Assembly (NCBI RefSeq): GCF_017656375.1
Contig: NZ_JACDOB010000002.1
Coordinates: forward strand, 62,001-126,000
Reading direction: 5' to 3'
Length of the DNA: 64,000 nt
Source: Thermovirga sp.
GTDB lineage: Bacteria; Synergistota; Synergistia; Synergistales; Thermovirgaceae
The position numbers and the translations under genes were made by a program. Shown piece by piece: positions 50,975 to 60,085 of this stretch. Below the pieces are notes generated by a model. The model worked only from the letters and a program-made list of their open reading frames with translations. It was not told where the DNA came from and made no database searches. Position 1 is the stretch's first letter. Every line of letters begins with the position of its first letter.

Positions 50975-51073
50975 TCACCTTCACCCCCACTTTTAATGTG
51001 TATTTCTACAAGAAAATTTTACATGAAAATAACGCTTTTTAAAACCCTACGAACCTAACTTGAAGGAGAGCAA

Positions 51074-52246
51074 TTAGCCAATCACCCCCAATTCCTTACC
51101 TGCTTCAGCGAACGCTGAAACCGCATAATCCAAATCCTCCCTTGAGTGAGAAGCGGATACCATAACTCTTATTCGCGCTTTTCCTTTAGGGACTGTCGGG
51201 AATGCTATTGCCTGGGCAAAAACATTCTTTTCAAACAGCTTCAAACTTAATTTCTTTGCTAAAGTCGCTTCCCCTACCATAACGGGAGTTATAGGCGTCT
51301 GGGTATGTCCCGTATCAAAACCCAATTCTCCCATTCTTGCTCTGAAGTAAAATGCATTATCCCACAGTTTTTCCACCAGCTCCCCACTTTCTTCCAAAAT
51401 TTCAACCGCGGCGATGTTCGCTGCCACATCAGGAACAGTGAGAGCACTGCTAAAGAGATTGGGTCTCGCTTTCTGCCTAAGATATTCTATAAGCTCTTCT
51501 TTACCCGCCACAAAGCCTCCCATGACGCCAAAAGCCTTTGATAACGTTCCTACCTCTATATCGACTCTTCCATGGAGGTCAAAATGGTCCACTATACCTC
51601 GACCACTTCTTCCAAGGACGCCCTCTCCGTGAGCATCATCGACCATAATCATAGCTCCATACTTTTCAGCAACCTCCACAAGGGCCGGAAGGGGAGCCAT
51701 ATCCCCATCCATGGAAAAGACACCATCGGTAACAACAAGCTTTCTACAATTTACTCCTTCTTTCTCCTTTAATGCTCTCTCCAGGTCCTCCGGGTCGTTA
51801 TGTTTATATCTTATTATTTCAGCCCGACTCAGACGACAACCATCTATAATAGATGCATGATTCAGTTCATCGCTAAAAATTATGTCACCTTTACCTACTA
51901 AAGCAGGTATGGCAGACAGGTTGGCACAAAAACCTGATTGAACCAGTATTGCCGCCTCTGTCCCTTTAAACGCGGCCAGCTTTTTCTCAAGCTCTATATG
52001 TACCGACATGGTTCCAGCTATAGTTCTAACAGCACCTGGACCTACTCCATACAAATCAATATATTTCTTAGCTTTGCTCTTTAACCTTACGTCATCACAT
52101 AATCCTAAATAATTATTGGAGCATAGGTTTAACACCTTGCGACCTTCAATGACTACCCATGGTCCCTGAGGGCTTTCAATAGTTCTGATGTACGTATATA
52201 AGCCCTCTTCTTTGAGCCTGGTTAACTCTTCCCTTACAAAATCCAT
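51074..52246 (-). CDS. kbl: Glycine C-acetyltransferase (2-amino-3-ketobutyrate CoA ligase)
   Basis: A 390-residue alpha-oxoamine synthase. PLP lysine in [14 protein letters not shown]; other family motifs [28 protein letters not shown] and [11 protein letters not shown]. The N-terminus ([25 protein letters not shown]) is Kbl-like, which separates it from BioF. It cleaves 2-amino-3-oxobutyrate with CoA to glycine and acetyl-CoA, or the reverse. Tdh is not in the window. I start at ATG 52246; GTG 52267 is possible. With Grd it could feed threonine-derived glycine to reduction. Confidence 0.88.
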   Translation of the reverse strand: MDFVREELTRLKEEGLYTYIRTIESPQGPWVVIEGRKVLNLCSNNYLGLCDDVRLKSKAKKYIDLYGVGPGAVRTIAGTMSVHIELEKKLAAFKGTEAAILVQSGFCANLSAIPALVGKGDIIFSDELNHASIIDGCRLSRAEIIRYKHNDPEDLERALKEKEGVNCRKLVVTDGVFSMDGDMAPLPALVEVAEKYGAMIMVDDAHGEGVLGRSGRGIVDHFDLHGRVDIEVGTLSKAFGVMGGFVAGKEELIEYLRQKARPNLFSSALTVPDVAANIAAVEILEESGELVEKLWDNAFYFRARMGELGFDTGHTQTPITPVMVGEATLAKKLSLKLFEKNVFAQAIAFPTVPKGKARIRVMVSASHSREDLDYAVSAFAEAGKELGVIG

Positions 52247-52310
52247 GTTAACGGCCACTTCCACCACTTCCTTTTGATATGATTTTCCAGGAATTTTCCT
52301 CTACCTTAGT

Positions 52311-52319
52311 ATTATAGCA
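52311..52319 (-). promoter_or_regulatory. Extended -10 promoter of kbl
   Basis: TTGCTATAAT on the minus strand contains TGnTATAAT (-10 at 52316-52311), just after the nrdG stop. No clear -35. It would give kbl a transcript separate from nrd. Confidence 0.6.
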
Positions 52320-52323
52320 ATTA

Positions 52324-53022
52324 TCATAAATCTATCCCCACAACGGGAACATCTGGGAAAAAATCTTTTATACTTTCAGGAGAAGGTGAATCATAATCAC
52401 AAAAACTCTCATCAAGAGTGTTATTTGGGCGAAAAAGCTGAATCCTCCATGTCGAGTCATAGGAGATTTGTTTCTGGATTTCTCTTAGATCCTCTAACGA
52501 CATTAGCTGAGGAACATAGGTAGTTCTCAAAACGTACTCAATACCTGCCTGCTTTATAAGCCTCAAGGACTCCAAAATCTTATTTATATCAACCTTTGAT
52601 CTAGTTATATCTGAGTATTTAGCCCAAGGGCCCTTTATATCCATCGCTACTGCCGATATTAGGCCTTCATCGATAAGCATAGCCAACATGTTGGGGTTTG
52701 AACCATTGGTATCTAACTTTACAGGAAGTTTTATTTCTCTCTTCAATTGCCTTATAAAAAATGGTAGCTCCAAGGAGAGCGTAGGTTCCCCCCCGGAGAT
52801 TACAATGCCATCCAAAAAATTTTTCTTCCGTTCTATTTCTTTAATAACCTGCTTTGGGTCCAAAGTTTCTGTGAGGCGCAACACAAGATCCCTATTATGG
52901 CAATAAGGACAGCGGAAATTACAACCTTGAATAAAAACTACAGAGGCTACTCTCCCTTCCCAATCCAAAAAAGAGACGGGCAAAAGCCCGCCAATTGGTA
53001 TATTACCGTAATGCCCTCTCAT
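52324..53022 (-). CDS. nrdG: Anaerobic ribonucleotide reductase activating protein (radical SAM)
   Basis: A 232-residue radical SAM enzyme. The [4Fe-4S] motif CNFRCPYC has Cys34, Cys38 and Cys41, followed by GGEPTLS. It generates the glycyl radical on NrdD with SAM and a low-potential electron. It overlaps nrdD by 4 nt. It is the YjjI/pflA-like longer form of NrdG (about 230 residues) rather than the 155-residue E. coli form. Confidence 0.92.
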   Translation of the reverse strand: MRGHYGNIPIGGLLPVSFLDWEGRVASVVFIQGCNFRCPYCHNRDLVLRLTETLDPKQVIKEIERKKNFLDGIVISGGEPTLSLELPFFIRQLKREIKLPVKLDTNGSNPNMLAMLIDEGLISAVAMDIKGPWAKYSDITRSKVDINKILESLRLIKQAGIEYVLRTTYVPQLMSLEDLREIQKQISYDSTWRIQLFRPNNTLDESFCDYDSPSPESIKDFFPDVPVVGIDL

Positions 53023-55178
53023 TGGATAACCACCCTTAACCTATCCTTCAGTTCCCCTTTTTTCCCTGAATTCCAAGAAGAGGTCTTAGTGAAATAACCA
53101 GTTATGCGGGTAATTCCATCAACATTTTTACTACCACATGACAAACACTCCTCTTGTAATCCCCTTTGGACCTTCCCACAATTGTTACAAACAGTGAACT
53201 CAGGGCTGAAAGCAACTTGAGCGTTCTCCGTATTAGTGAATATTTTCCTTACTAATGAAGCTAAAGCTTTTGGGTCTGGCCTACTCTCTCCAAGCCATAC
53301 ATGAGTAATGGCACCTGCCTTTATCATTGGATGGAAACGACCCTCTTCCACCACCCTGGTCACAGGATCAACAGGGGCATCATAAGCAAAATGAGTACTG
53401 TTAGTGTAATAAACCTCTCCAGTCTTAAGGTTGCCTTTAATATACATGGGAGCTAATTCAGGAAACTGCCTTATGTCAAGTTTCGCAAATCTGTAAGCCG
53501 TGCTCTCTGCCGGTGTCTGCTCGATAACAATCTTAAGCCCATGCCTTTCCGACAATTCCTGGCATTTGAGATCCATATACTTGATAACTGCCAGTCCAAG
53601 ATCCATAGCATCTTGACCTTCGTGCAAGGATTTCCCAGTCAAATGCTGTATCATCTCTTCTAAGCCCAACACGCCTACAAGATAGCTCGCCTTTCTCATA
53701 CGAAGGTAAGGCTCACCATCATGTTTTACACAAAGAGCTGCTAAGGGCCCCTCTTCCTCTAAAGACAATATCTCCTCTAAGAAACGTTTTTTGCACTCAT
53801 GTGCCTTAACAACCAATTCAAGGGCCTCATCCAAAAGAGCAAATGCTGTATCGATATCCCCCATGCTCCTATAAGCAATCCTTGGGAGGTTGACAGTGAC
53901 ATTCTGAAGGGCACTGTACCTCATTTTCCAAGGTGTGGACGCTTCCTTAAGGTCTTCATCCGTCAATTCAAAGCTCAACCTGCAGCATTCGCTGAGCTTC
54001 GCCACTCCACCCCTGTCAAAAACAAAATACGTGTTTCCCTTCTCAGAAGCCACCTTGCAAGCCAAGTGCAAACACTCTTCCCAGCCGGGCTCCTTGAAGA
54101 AATCATCGGTAATATGAAGTAGAGGCTTCGGGAAGAAGAACGGCTGTCCCCTTTCATCTCCCTCAAGATATACTTCAAAAAGGGCCTTCAAGAACTTTTT
54201 AGCCTCATTGGAGTACTCTGAATATGTCTTCCCGGTAGGGATTCCTCCCGGGCCTAACGCTTCAACGTTCCTGAAATGTTTAGGTATCTCATAATACAAA
54301 TTTATGTCTGTAAAGGCGACTTGTCCGCCTCTGCCTCCTGCCAGTTGGTTAAACTCAAAAATCATCATTTGAGCTAATTGCTTTATTCTTTTATAATCCA
54401 CACCTACAAGAAAGGGTGCAAAGAACATATTCACAGCATCCCAACCGATAGCGCCAGCGAAATTATTCTGAAGCACCGACGTCATCTTGGACATGTGAGC
54501 TATAAGAACTTCTGGATGTTTCGCAGGAGAAGAAACACTTGTTATAGAAGGCAAGTTTATACCATACTTGATCACATAAGCCAGGCTCTGCCCCGAACAA
54601 TAAGGCCTGTTTACCATCCCAAGATCATGAAGATGTATGTCCCCCGAAAGATGTGCCCTTGCTACGTCAGAAGGGAAAATCTTTTTTAGGGCATACTCCT
54701 TTAGGATTCGTTCAGCTATTGACAGATTTATTGACTCTGGGTTATGGGTTGTGTTGCTGTTCTCCCTATTGGGAGCCAAAAGCAACCTCTCCAAATCATA
54801 AAGTGGCAACCCTAACCTTGAATGATCTTTTAGCTTGGCGTCGAGGCCTCGTTGGAAAAGTTTCACATTGACGATTTCCCTTATCAAATCTGTAGTTACT
54901 CTTTTTCTACCATACCGAGATATATCTTCCTCTACCTCTATGGCTATTTCCTCCGCTAGTGAGGGCTCTACCCCTGCCTCCCTTATCATTGCATTCCTTA
55001 TTTTGGTCAGGTCCCACGGTGCTTGTTCCTCTCCACTCAAAGCCTCAACCATCAATATCAAATCGGTTGATTCCTGGTTGTGAACAAAATCGCCGGAAGA
55101 ATTAAAAAACAGGCCCTGCCTTCTTTTATAACCCACAGCACCATCATCAAAAATCCCATTAGAGCTGCTATTTCTCAT
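53019..55178 (-). CDS. nrdD: Anaerobic ribonucleoside-triphosphate reductase (class III)
   Basis: A 719-residue glycyl radical enzyme. The glycyl radical site is Gly694 in RITGYFTK. A C-terminal zinc ribbon uses Cys664, Cys667, Cys678 and Cys681 (CNNC, CLSC). Core motifs are HDLGMVNRPYCSGQS and ECCRLSFEL. The N-terminal ATP-cone appears partial: the helical part (DLTKIRNAMIREAGVEPS, IAIEVEEDI) is there but the first strands with KRDG are not, so allosteric control may be reduced. It makes dNTPs without oxygen. Start overlaps the nrdR stop by 11 nt. Confidence 0.95.
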   Translation of the reverse strand: MRNSSSNGIFDDGAVGYKRRQGLFFNSSGDFVHNQESTDLILMVEALSGEEQAPWDLTKIRNAMIREAGVEPSLAEEIAIEVEEDISRYGRKRVTTDLIREIVNVKLFQRGLDAKLKDHSRLGLPLYDLERLLLAPNRENSNTTHNPESINLSIAERILKEYALKKIFPSDVARAHLSGDIHLHDLGMVNRPYCSGQSLAYVIKYGINLPSITSVSSPAKHPEVLIAHMSKMTSVLQNNFAGAIGWDAVNMFFAPFLVGVDYKRIKQLAQMMIFEFNQLAGGRGGQVAFTDINLYYEIPKHFRNVEALGPGGIPTGKTYSEYSNEAKKFLKALFEVYLEGDERGQPFFFPKPLLHITDDFFKEPGWEECLHLACKVASEKGNTYFVFDRGGVAKLSECCRLSFELTDEDLKEASTPWKMRYSALQNVTVNLPRIAYRSMGDIDTAFALLDEALELVVKAHECKKRFLEEILSLEEEGPLAALCVKHDGEPYLRMRKASYLVGVLGLEEMIQHLTGKSLHEGQDAMDLGLAVIKYMDLKCQELSERHGLKIVIEQTPAESTAYRFAKLDIRQFPELAPMYIKGNLKTGEVYYTNSTHFAYDAPVDPVTRVVEEGRFHPMIKAGAITHVWLGESRPDPKALASLVRKIFTNTENAQVAFSPEFTVCNNCGKVQRGLQEECLSCGSKNVDGITRITGYFTKTSSWNSGKKGELKDRLRVVIQ

Positions 55179-55659
55179 GACTTTTATCCATCTCCCCTCT
55201 TCTCATCTCATCGGTGATGTACTTTATTTCCTCAATAAAACTGGACACATCGGTAAACTCCCTATAGACAGAAGCAAACCGCACATAAGCAACCTTATTT
55301 ATCCCTCTCAGCTCCTCCATGGCCATCTCTCCTATTATTTGGCTTGAAATCTCATTTTGGCCGGAGCTTCGGAGATTATTTTCTATCCTGGTTACCGCCT
55401 CCTCCAACACGTCCAGAGGAATTGAAAGTTTTTCACAAGCTCTAGCCATTCCTTTCAACAGCTTGTCCCTATCAAAAGCTTCCCTTCGCCCCCCCTTCTT
55501 TACAACCCATAACACTTGGGTCTCCTCAAAGCGCTCATAAGTGGTAAAGCGCTTTTGACAATTCGGACATTCTCTTCTTCTTCTTACAACTCTACCTTCA
55601 CTAACTGTCCTTGTCTCTAAAACTCTGGTTTCCCAAGCACCACATTGGGGACATCTCAA
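55168..55659 (-). CDS. nrdR: Transcriptional repressor NrdR
   Basis: A 163-residue NrdR. I start at TTG 55659, which gives the canonical N-terminus MRCPQCG and has GGTGG just upstream; an in-frame ATG at 55674 would lie inside the operator. Zinc ribbon Cys pairs CPQC and CPNC, then an ATP-cone (VVKKGGRREAFDRDKLLKGM). NrdR binds NrdR boxes in nrd promoters when dATP is high. It is the first gene of nrdR-nrdD-nrdG, with an NrdR box in its promoter, so autoregulation is likely. Confidence 0.94.
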   Translation of the reverse strand: MRCPQCGAWETRVLETRTVSEGRVVRRRRECPNCQKRFTTYERFEETQVLWVVKKGGRREAFDRDKLLKGMARACEKLSIPLDVLEEAVTRIENNLRSSGQNEISSQIIGEMAMEELRGINKVAYVRFASVYREFTDVSSFIEEIKYITDEMRRGEMDKSHEK

Positions 55660-55669
55660 ACCTACCACC

Positions 55670-55699
55670 ACCATATATATTGTGTTTTCTGTTATTATA
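55670..55699 (-). promoter_or_regulatory. NrdR box and -10 of the nrd operon
   Basis: TATAAT at 55699-55694 (minus strand) is the -10. Directly downstream, 55685-55670 reads ACACAATATATATGGT, matching the NrdR box consensus at 14 of 16 positions. NrdR boxes usually come in pairs; I found no second good copy at 21 or 31 bp. Confidence 0.75.
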
Positions 55700-55751
55700 A
55701 CACTAGATTTGCCGTTTTGGTATTATCAGATTGTTTTTACTTTTCTCAAAC

Positions 55752-55787
55752 CTATAAAAAGCGGGCCGGTTAACACCGGCCCGCTTA
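55752..55787 (-). terminator. Terminator of the HIT-rpsU-yqeY operon
   Basis: A perfect 12-bp stem AAGCGGGCCGGT/ACCGGCCCGCTT (55759-55770 and 55775-55786) with a 4-nt loop and a T-run on the minus strand, about 70 bp after yqeY. Confidence 0.9.
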
Positions 55788-55855
55788 TATTTTTATATCA
55801 TCGCATTATTTCTACTTATTATCCTAGAAATCCTTAATCCAAGACAAAATCATCG

Positions 55856-56308
55856 CTACCTAAGCAACCTCTCCACCACGTTTCTCACCGTAGCACCATC
55901 AGCTTTACCTTTTACATGAGGCATAAGCTTACCCATAACCTTCCCAAGATCCGAAATGCCTTTGGCGCCTGTTTCTTCTATTATCTTCTTCGCCAACTGC
56001 AGGATCTGCTCCTCAGATAGCTGCTCTGGTAGGTATTTCTCTAGAATAGACACCTCCGCTCTCTCCTGCTCAGCTCTATCTCTGACTCCAACAGCTTCGT
56101 ATTGTTCAGCAGCTTCTTTCCGTTGTTTTATCATTCGCCTCAGTAATACTATATAATCATCTTCACTCAAGGAAGCATCCTTCCCTTTTTCAACCTTTTT
56201 GTTTTGTATGGAAGATTTCAACATCCTGAGGACATCTACTACTTTAGTATCGCCCTTTTTAAGCGCATCTACAAAGTCCTGCTGGATCTTTTTCTCAAAC
56301 TCTTTCAA
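55856..56308 (-). CDS. yqeY: GatB/YqeY domain protein
   Basis: A 150-residue YqeY-family protein with the helical tail domain also found in GatB (KYLPEQLSEEQILQLAKKII, GKVMGKLMPHVKGKADG). It may act on tRNA-linked amidation; the exact role is unknown. It is 4 bp after rpsU as in many bacteria. Confidence 0.93.
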   Translation of the reverse strand: MKEFEKKIQQDFVDALKKGDTKVVDVLRMLKSSIQNKKVEKGKDASLSEDDYIVLLRRMIKQRKEAAEQYEAVGVRDRAEQERAEVSILEKYLPEQLSEEQILQLAKKIIEETGAKGISDLGKVMGKLMPHVKGKADGATVRNVVERLLR

Positions 56309-56312
56309 CTCG

Positions 56313-56489
56313 CTACCTCCTCTTTTTTCTCCTGGCAGCCTCTCTCTTCCTTTTCTTTTCCTCGCTAGGTTTTTCGTAATGCTGGCGCCTGCGGGCTTCT
56401 CTCAAAACTCCGCCCTTGGAAACTTCTCTTTTAAAACGCCTCAAAGCATCTTCGAGAGATTCATTTTCCCTGCGTACTACCTCGGTCAT
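56313..56489 (-). CDS. rpsU: 30S ribosomal protein S21
   Basis: A 58-residue very basic S21 ([20 protein letters not shown]). I start at ATG 56489 after GGGGGGAAG; the open frame extends to 56600 without homology. S21 helps the 30S subunit start translation. It lies between the HIT gene and yqeY. Confidence 0.96.
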   Translation of the reverse strand: MTEVVRRENESLEDALRRFKREVSKGGVLREARRRQHYEKPSEEKKRKREAARRKKRR

Positions 56490-56517
56490 TGCTCTTCCCC
56501 CCTTTCTAACGCCCACA

Positions 56518-56862
56518 CTAACCCGGGGGCCATTGAAAAAACCGACCTGACAGTAAGTGTACATGAAGATGATGTACCGTTTGTCCAGCCCGGTCTCCAC
56601 AGTTTACCACAACACGATAGCCATCCTCGACAAGTCCAAGATCTCTCGCAACCTTAGTTGCTGTACCCATAAGAACAGACCACAGCGAAGGATCTTCCAC
56701 CTGATCTGCCGAGGATATGTGTTCCCTTGGAATAACCAGCAAATGAGTAGGCGCCTGGGGGTTAATATCCCTTATGACTGCTACTTTTTCATCTTTGTAT
56801 ACAAAATGTGCAGGCAACTCTCCATCTAATATCCGACAAAAGACACAATCACCATTCACCAA
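56518..56862 (-). CDS. HIT family (HINT-like) nucleotide hydrolase
   Basis: A 114-residue histidine triad protein. [17 protein letters not shown] at the start, and the triad [11 protein letters not shown] near the end. Such proteins hydrolyse nucleoside phosphoramidates. It is upstream of rpsU in the same direction. The C-terminus (FFQWPPG) is characteristic of bacterial HINT. Confidence 0.92.
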   Translation of the reverse strand: MVNGDCVFCRILDGELPAHFVYKDEKVAVIRDINPQAPTHLLVIPREHISSADQVEDPSLWSVLMGTATKVARDLGLVEDGYRVVVNCGDRAGQTVHHLHVHLLSGRFFQWPPG

Positions 56863-56940
56863 CGGCCACCTCTCTTATGCGTGCCTCTATTTTAGAAAAG
56901 GTTTGTCATTTAGACAACCACCGCTTCAAAACTGGTTCAC

Positions 56941-58011
56941 TTAAACTGTGGAACTTTCAGAATCATTATAGATATCAGAATCCGTTAAATCTTCGTTATC
57001 TAAAGGAATTTCTTCCACTACTTCCACCCTAAAAATAGAGGAATAATACCAGTTATCTACGGGTTTCACCTTAACTGGTGCCAATTTCCATGCCAACATT
57101 TCTTCAGCATAATTCCAATTGACATATTCATTGAAATTACGAATGATGTCTGTTACAACCAAGCCCTTATTTATAAGGACCTGTTCAAGCTGTCTCCACT
57201 TAACAAAGGAACTCTCACTGCTCGTCAGCCCAAAATAACCAGCTCCCCCCATACCCTTGAGAGTCGCAACCCCCCTTCCAACGAAAGCGGCTAAAGCAGC
57301 TACCGTTTCAGGTGGGTCACAGAAAAACACATCAAAGGACTTAAGCAAATCTTCAGGTAGCGGCTTTCGTAAATCATGCCTTCTTACCTCTAAATTAGAA
57401 AGCCCCAATTCGGCAGCTTTTTTCTTCTGGAAATCGACTATCCTCTCATCTATCTCTAACATTACGACTCTACGAGGAAGCTTCGTAATAGCCAAAGCAA
57501 GAGCAACCATATCATCGTCTCCTAGGACTATGATATCTCTGCCTCTTATATCTCCCCGACCATCAGCTAGAGATATTCTCGCAAAAGTAGTTTCCGGCGT
57601 AACATATGCCTGGTCGTATTGCCTTATAGCTTCAGGTCGTTCTTGATGCAATTCTAGGAATTTTTCATATGGTCTTTTCAAAGAGTCATCTAGAACTATA
57701 GTCCGCCCTTTACACGTAGGGCACAAATGGGTATGTAATGCCTCTATCCTCTCAGCCTTGCAGAAAGCTTCCCCCTCTTGAGTAAGTTTTATATCATTAT
57801 CTTCTATCGCTATTAGACCGTCCCTTGCCATTAGTTGAATTAATTCTGCCACCATAGGTACAGGCTCTTCCGCAAGCTGGACTATCTTCCAAAAATTTGA
57901 ACTCAGCATTATTGCCGCTAATACCCTCTCCACATCTCTCTCTCTTACCACAATGCTTGTATTCCGAGCTGCTTCTTCTGCGTAGCTCTTTATTTTATTC
58001 ATAGAGTTCAA
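56941..58011 (-). CDS. bpsA: N4-bis(aminopropyl)spermidine synthase (BpsA)-like
   Basis: A 356-residue protein. The N-terminal ~90 residues form a winged-helix-like domain, followed by CPTCKGRTIVLD (a Cys pair), then a Rossmann-like aminopropyltransferase domain with IIVLGDDDMVALALA, VVMLEIDERIVDF and FFCDPPETVAALAAFVGRG. These motifs match BpsA, which adds two aminopropyl groups from decarboxylated SAM to spermidine, giving branched polyamines in thermophiles. I start at TTG 58011, 7 nt after a GGGGGG site. It sits between mtaB and the HIT gene, splitting a cluster that is usually contiguous. Not a normal methyltransferase despite the Rossmann fold. Confidence 0.85.
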   Translation of the reverse strand: MNSMNKIKSYAEEAARNTSIVVRERDVERVLAAIMLSSNFWKIVQLAEEPVPMVAELIQLMARDGLIAIEDNDIKLTQEGEAFCKAERIEALHTHLCPTCKGRTIVLDDSLKRPYEKFLELHQERPEAIRQYDQAYVTPETTFARISLADGRGDIRGRDIIVLGDDDMVALALAITKLPRRVVMLEIDERIVDFQKKKAAELGLSNLEVRRHDLRKPLPEDLLKSFDVFFCDPPETVAALAAFVGRGVATLKGMGGAGYFGLTSSESSFVKWRQLEQVLINKGLVVTDIIRNFNEYVNWNYAEEMLAWKLAPVKVKPVDNWYYSSIFRVEVVEEIPLDNEDLTDSDIYNDSESSTV

Positions 58012-58050
58012 GACATTACCCCCCTTTAAATTCAATAGTTTTTAACTTTT

Positions 58051-59367
58051 TTATAATATAATACCATAAAGGTTGCCATCCTCGGCACTATTCACAAAAA
58101 CCTTCACAACTTCATTTTGCATAGCTGAGCCATTGGCCTTAACTCTCAAAAAATGAGGTGTTAACCCCTCTACTATACAACAGGTACTTTCCTCTACCAA
58201 AACAGAAACGTTTTTACCTATCCATCTTCTGGCATATCTATCAAGTAAGCGATCCCTTAAAAGAATGGCTTCTTTTACTCTTTCGTGTATTCGCTCTTTT
58301 GTTAAGTCGCTTTTCAATGCATAAGCCCTCGTTCCCTTTCGGGCAGAATAGGGGAAAACGTGAATTCTGCCAAAAGCCAAACTTTCCACAAGAGAAAGGG
58401 TATTTTTAAACATCTCATCAGTTTCACCAGGAAAGCCTACTATTATGTCGGTTCCTATATGTACATCATCACCAAAAGCTTCTCTAAACCATGAAATCAC
58501 CCTCGCAAAATCCAAAGAAGCATATCCCCTACTCATGGCTTCCAACACGCGGTCGTCACCGCTTTGAAGCGGCAAATGAAAGTGAGGGCACAATTTGCTA
58601 ATCGATGCAAGCCTATACACCAAATCCCTGTCTATCCCAAAAGGCTCTATGGAGCCAAATCGTATTCTCTCCAGTCCATTTATGTCGGATAAGCTCTCCA
58701 CCAAATCTGCCAATGTAGAACCTATATCTTTTCCATAAAATCCTAATTGAATTCCTGTCAAAACCACTTCTTTGCAGCCGTTGGCCACAAGGGTTTTCAC
58801 TTCCTTCACGGCACTTTCCAGTGGCCTGCTAACTGGCCTACCTCGCACACTAGGTATAATGCAGTAAGAACAACTCCTCGAACATCCATCCTGCACTTTT
58901 ACGAAAGCTCTAGTGTGGAAATGAGGTTTTGCAAGCAAGAGGTCGTCCCATTTTTCACAATATTGCAAGGATCGTCTCTCCACTATTAGTCTCTTTTCTT
59001 CCGATTCATCTAGAAGATTGATCAAAATTTCTGGGATACGGCTTTTCATTCTATTACCTACGAGGGCATCTATACCAAGAGCCTTGGCTTCATCTTCCGT
59101 AGACTTTTGTGCCCAACAACCGCACACCACTATTCGTGCTGCAGGAGAAAATCTTTTAAGTTTACGAATTAACTGTCTAGATTTGCGATCAGCCTCCTGT
59201 GTCACAGTACAACTGTTTATTATCGCAACATCAAACAAAGATTCTTTCACTATTACAGCACCGTACGCCTCCAAGGCTGAGGCTATGGCTTCAGATTCAT
59301 ATAAATTGCTTCTGCAACCAAGGGTTTCTATTCTTACCTTCTTACCCTTCAAAACTTCATGAGACAT
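58051..59367 (-). CDS. mtaB: tRNA (N6-threonylcarbamoyladenosine37-C2)-methylthiotransferase MtaB
   Basis: A 438-residue radical SAM methylthiotransferase. N-terminal MTTase Cys at 18, 53 and 84 (TLGCRSN, NSCTVT, VCGCWAQ), then the radical SAM motif CSRSCSYCIIPSVRG, and a C-terminal TRAM-like region. MtaB makes ms2t6A37 in tRNA. I start at ATG 59367 (MSHEVLKGKK), 8 nt after AAGGA in the rsmE end. The cluster with prmA and rsmE is conserved, so it is MtaB rather than MiaB. Confidence 0.93.
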   Translation of the reverse strand: MSHEVLKGKKVRIETLGCRSNLYESEAIASALEAYGAVIVKESLFDVAIINSCTVTQEADRKSRQLIRKLKRFSPAARIVVCGCWAQKSTEDEAKALGIDALVGNRMKSRIPEILINLLDESEEKRLIVERRSLQYCEKWDDLLLAKPHFHTRAFVKVQDGCSRSCSYCIIPSVRGRPVSRPLESAVKEVKTLVANGCKEVVLTGIQLGFYGKDIGSTLADLVESLSDINGLERIRFGSIEPFGIDRDLVYRLASISKLCPHFHLPLQSGDDRVLEAMSRGYASLDFARVISWFREAFGDDVHIGTDIIVGFPGETDEMFKNTLSLVESLAFGRIHVFPYSARKGTRAYALKSDLTKERIHERVKEAILLRDRLLDRYARRWIGKNVSVLVEESTCCIVEGLTPHFLRVKANGSAMQNEVVKVFVNSAEDGNLYGIIL

Positions 59368-59371
59368 TAGA

Positions 59372-60085
59372 TCATTCCTTTTCCAGTAGCATAGACAAAA
59401 TAGCTGTTCCAACAGCTGCTGCCGTCGGGGATCGCATTATCCTGGCTCCCAGCCTAACTGGCTTGAAGCCAAAATCCTCAAGCATTTGCATCTCTGCTTC
59501 AGACCAATCTCCCTCAGGTCCTATTGCTATAGCCGCTTTGTCTTTCGGGGCACAGTCTAAAAGGTCAATACTTCCCCTGCCTAAAAATGCACCATACTTG
59601 AAAGCTGGCAAAGACAATGCATCTATGTCTTTTACCTTAATCACAGGAAATAATTCAGGTATACTAAAAGCTCTAGCTTGTTTAGTAGCTTCGCTCAAAA
59701 TAAGCTTCCACCTTCTCATCTTTGCCTCGACTCGACTACCTTCGATCTTCACGACACTTCTTTCACAACGTAGAGGTACTATAGCTGTGGCACCACACTC
59801 AGTTACTTGCCTCAACGCCAATTCAAATGCTTCTGTTTTAGTCAAACCTAATAAGACCCAAAGTTCTCTTTTGGGAGAAGTTTTTATCTCCTCTTCCACA
59901 TATCCTAGCAATTTACCCTCTTCAATTTTCAATCTGAGGATAAGCAATCTACCCTCCATCAGGGCTTCAACCTTTTGTCCATTTTTACATCTACGAACAT
60001 TTAGCAAATGATGGGCTTCAGAAGGTTCTATTAACCAGGTCTTACTATCTATTCTCAGACTGCCCTCCAGACGTATTCTGGGCAA
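59372..60085 (-). CDS. rsmE: 16S rRNA (uracil1498-N3)-methyltransferase RsmE
   Basis: A 237-residue SPOUT methyltransferase. The C-terminal trefoil knot has AIAIGPEGDWSEAEMQM and LGARIMRSPTAAAVG. I start at TTG 60085 (M-PRIRLEG, the usual RsmE N-terminus); GTG 60091 is possible. It overlaps prmA by about 40 nt. It methylates U1498 of 16S rRNA. Confidence 0.93.
   Translation of the reverse strand: MPRIRLEGSLRIDSKTWLIEPSEAHHLLNVRRCKNGQKVEALMEGRLLILRLKIEEGKLLGYVEEEIKTSPKRELWVLLGLTKTEAFELALRQVTECGATAIVPLRCERSVVKIEGSRVEAKMRRWKLILSEATKQARAFSIPELFPVIKVKDIDALSLPAFKYGAFLGRGSIDLLDCAPKDKAAIAIGPEGDWSEAEMQMLEDFGFKPVRLGARIMRSPTAAAVGTAILSMLLEKE

Noticed and set aside
55686..55716. Second NrdR box
   Set aside because: Positions 21 and 31 bp from the first box match the consensus poorly.
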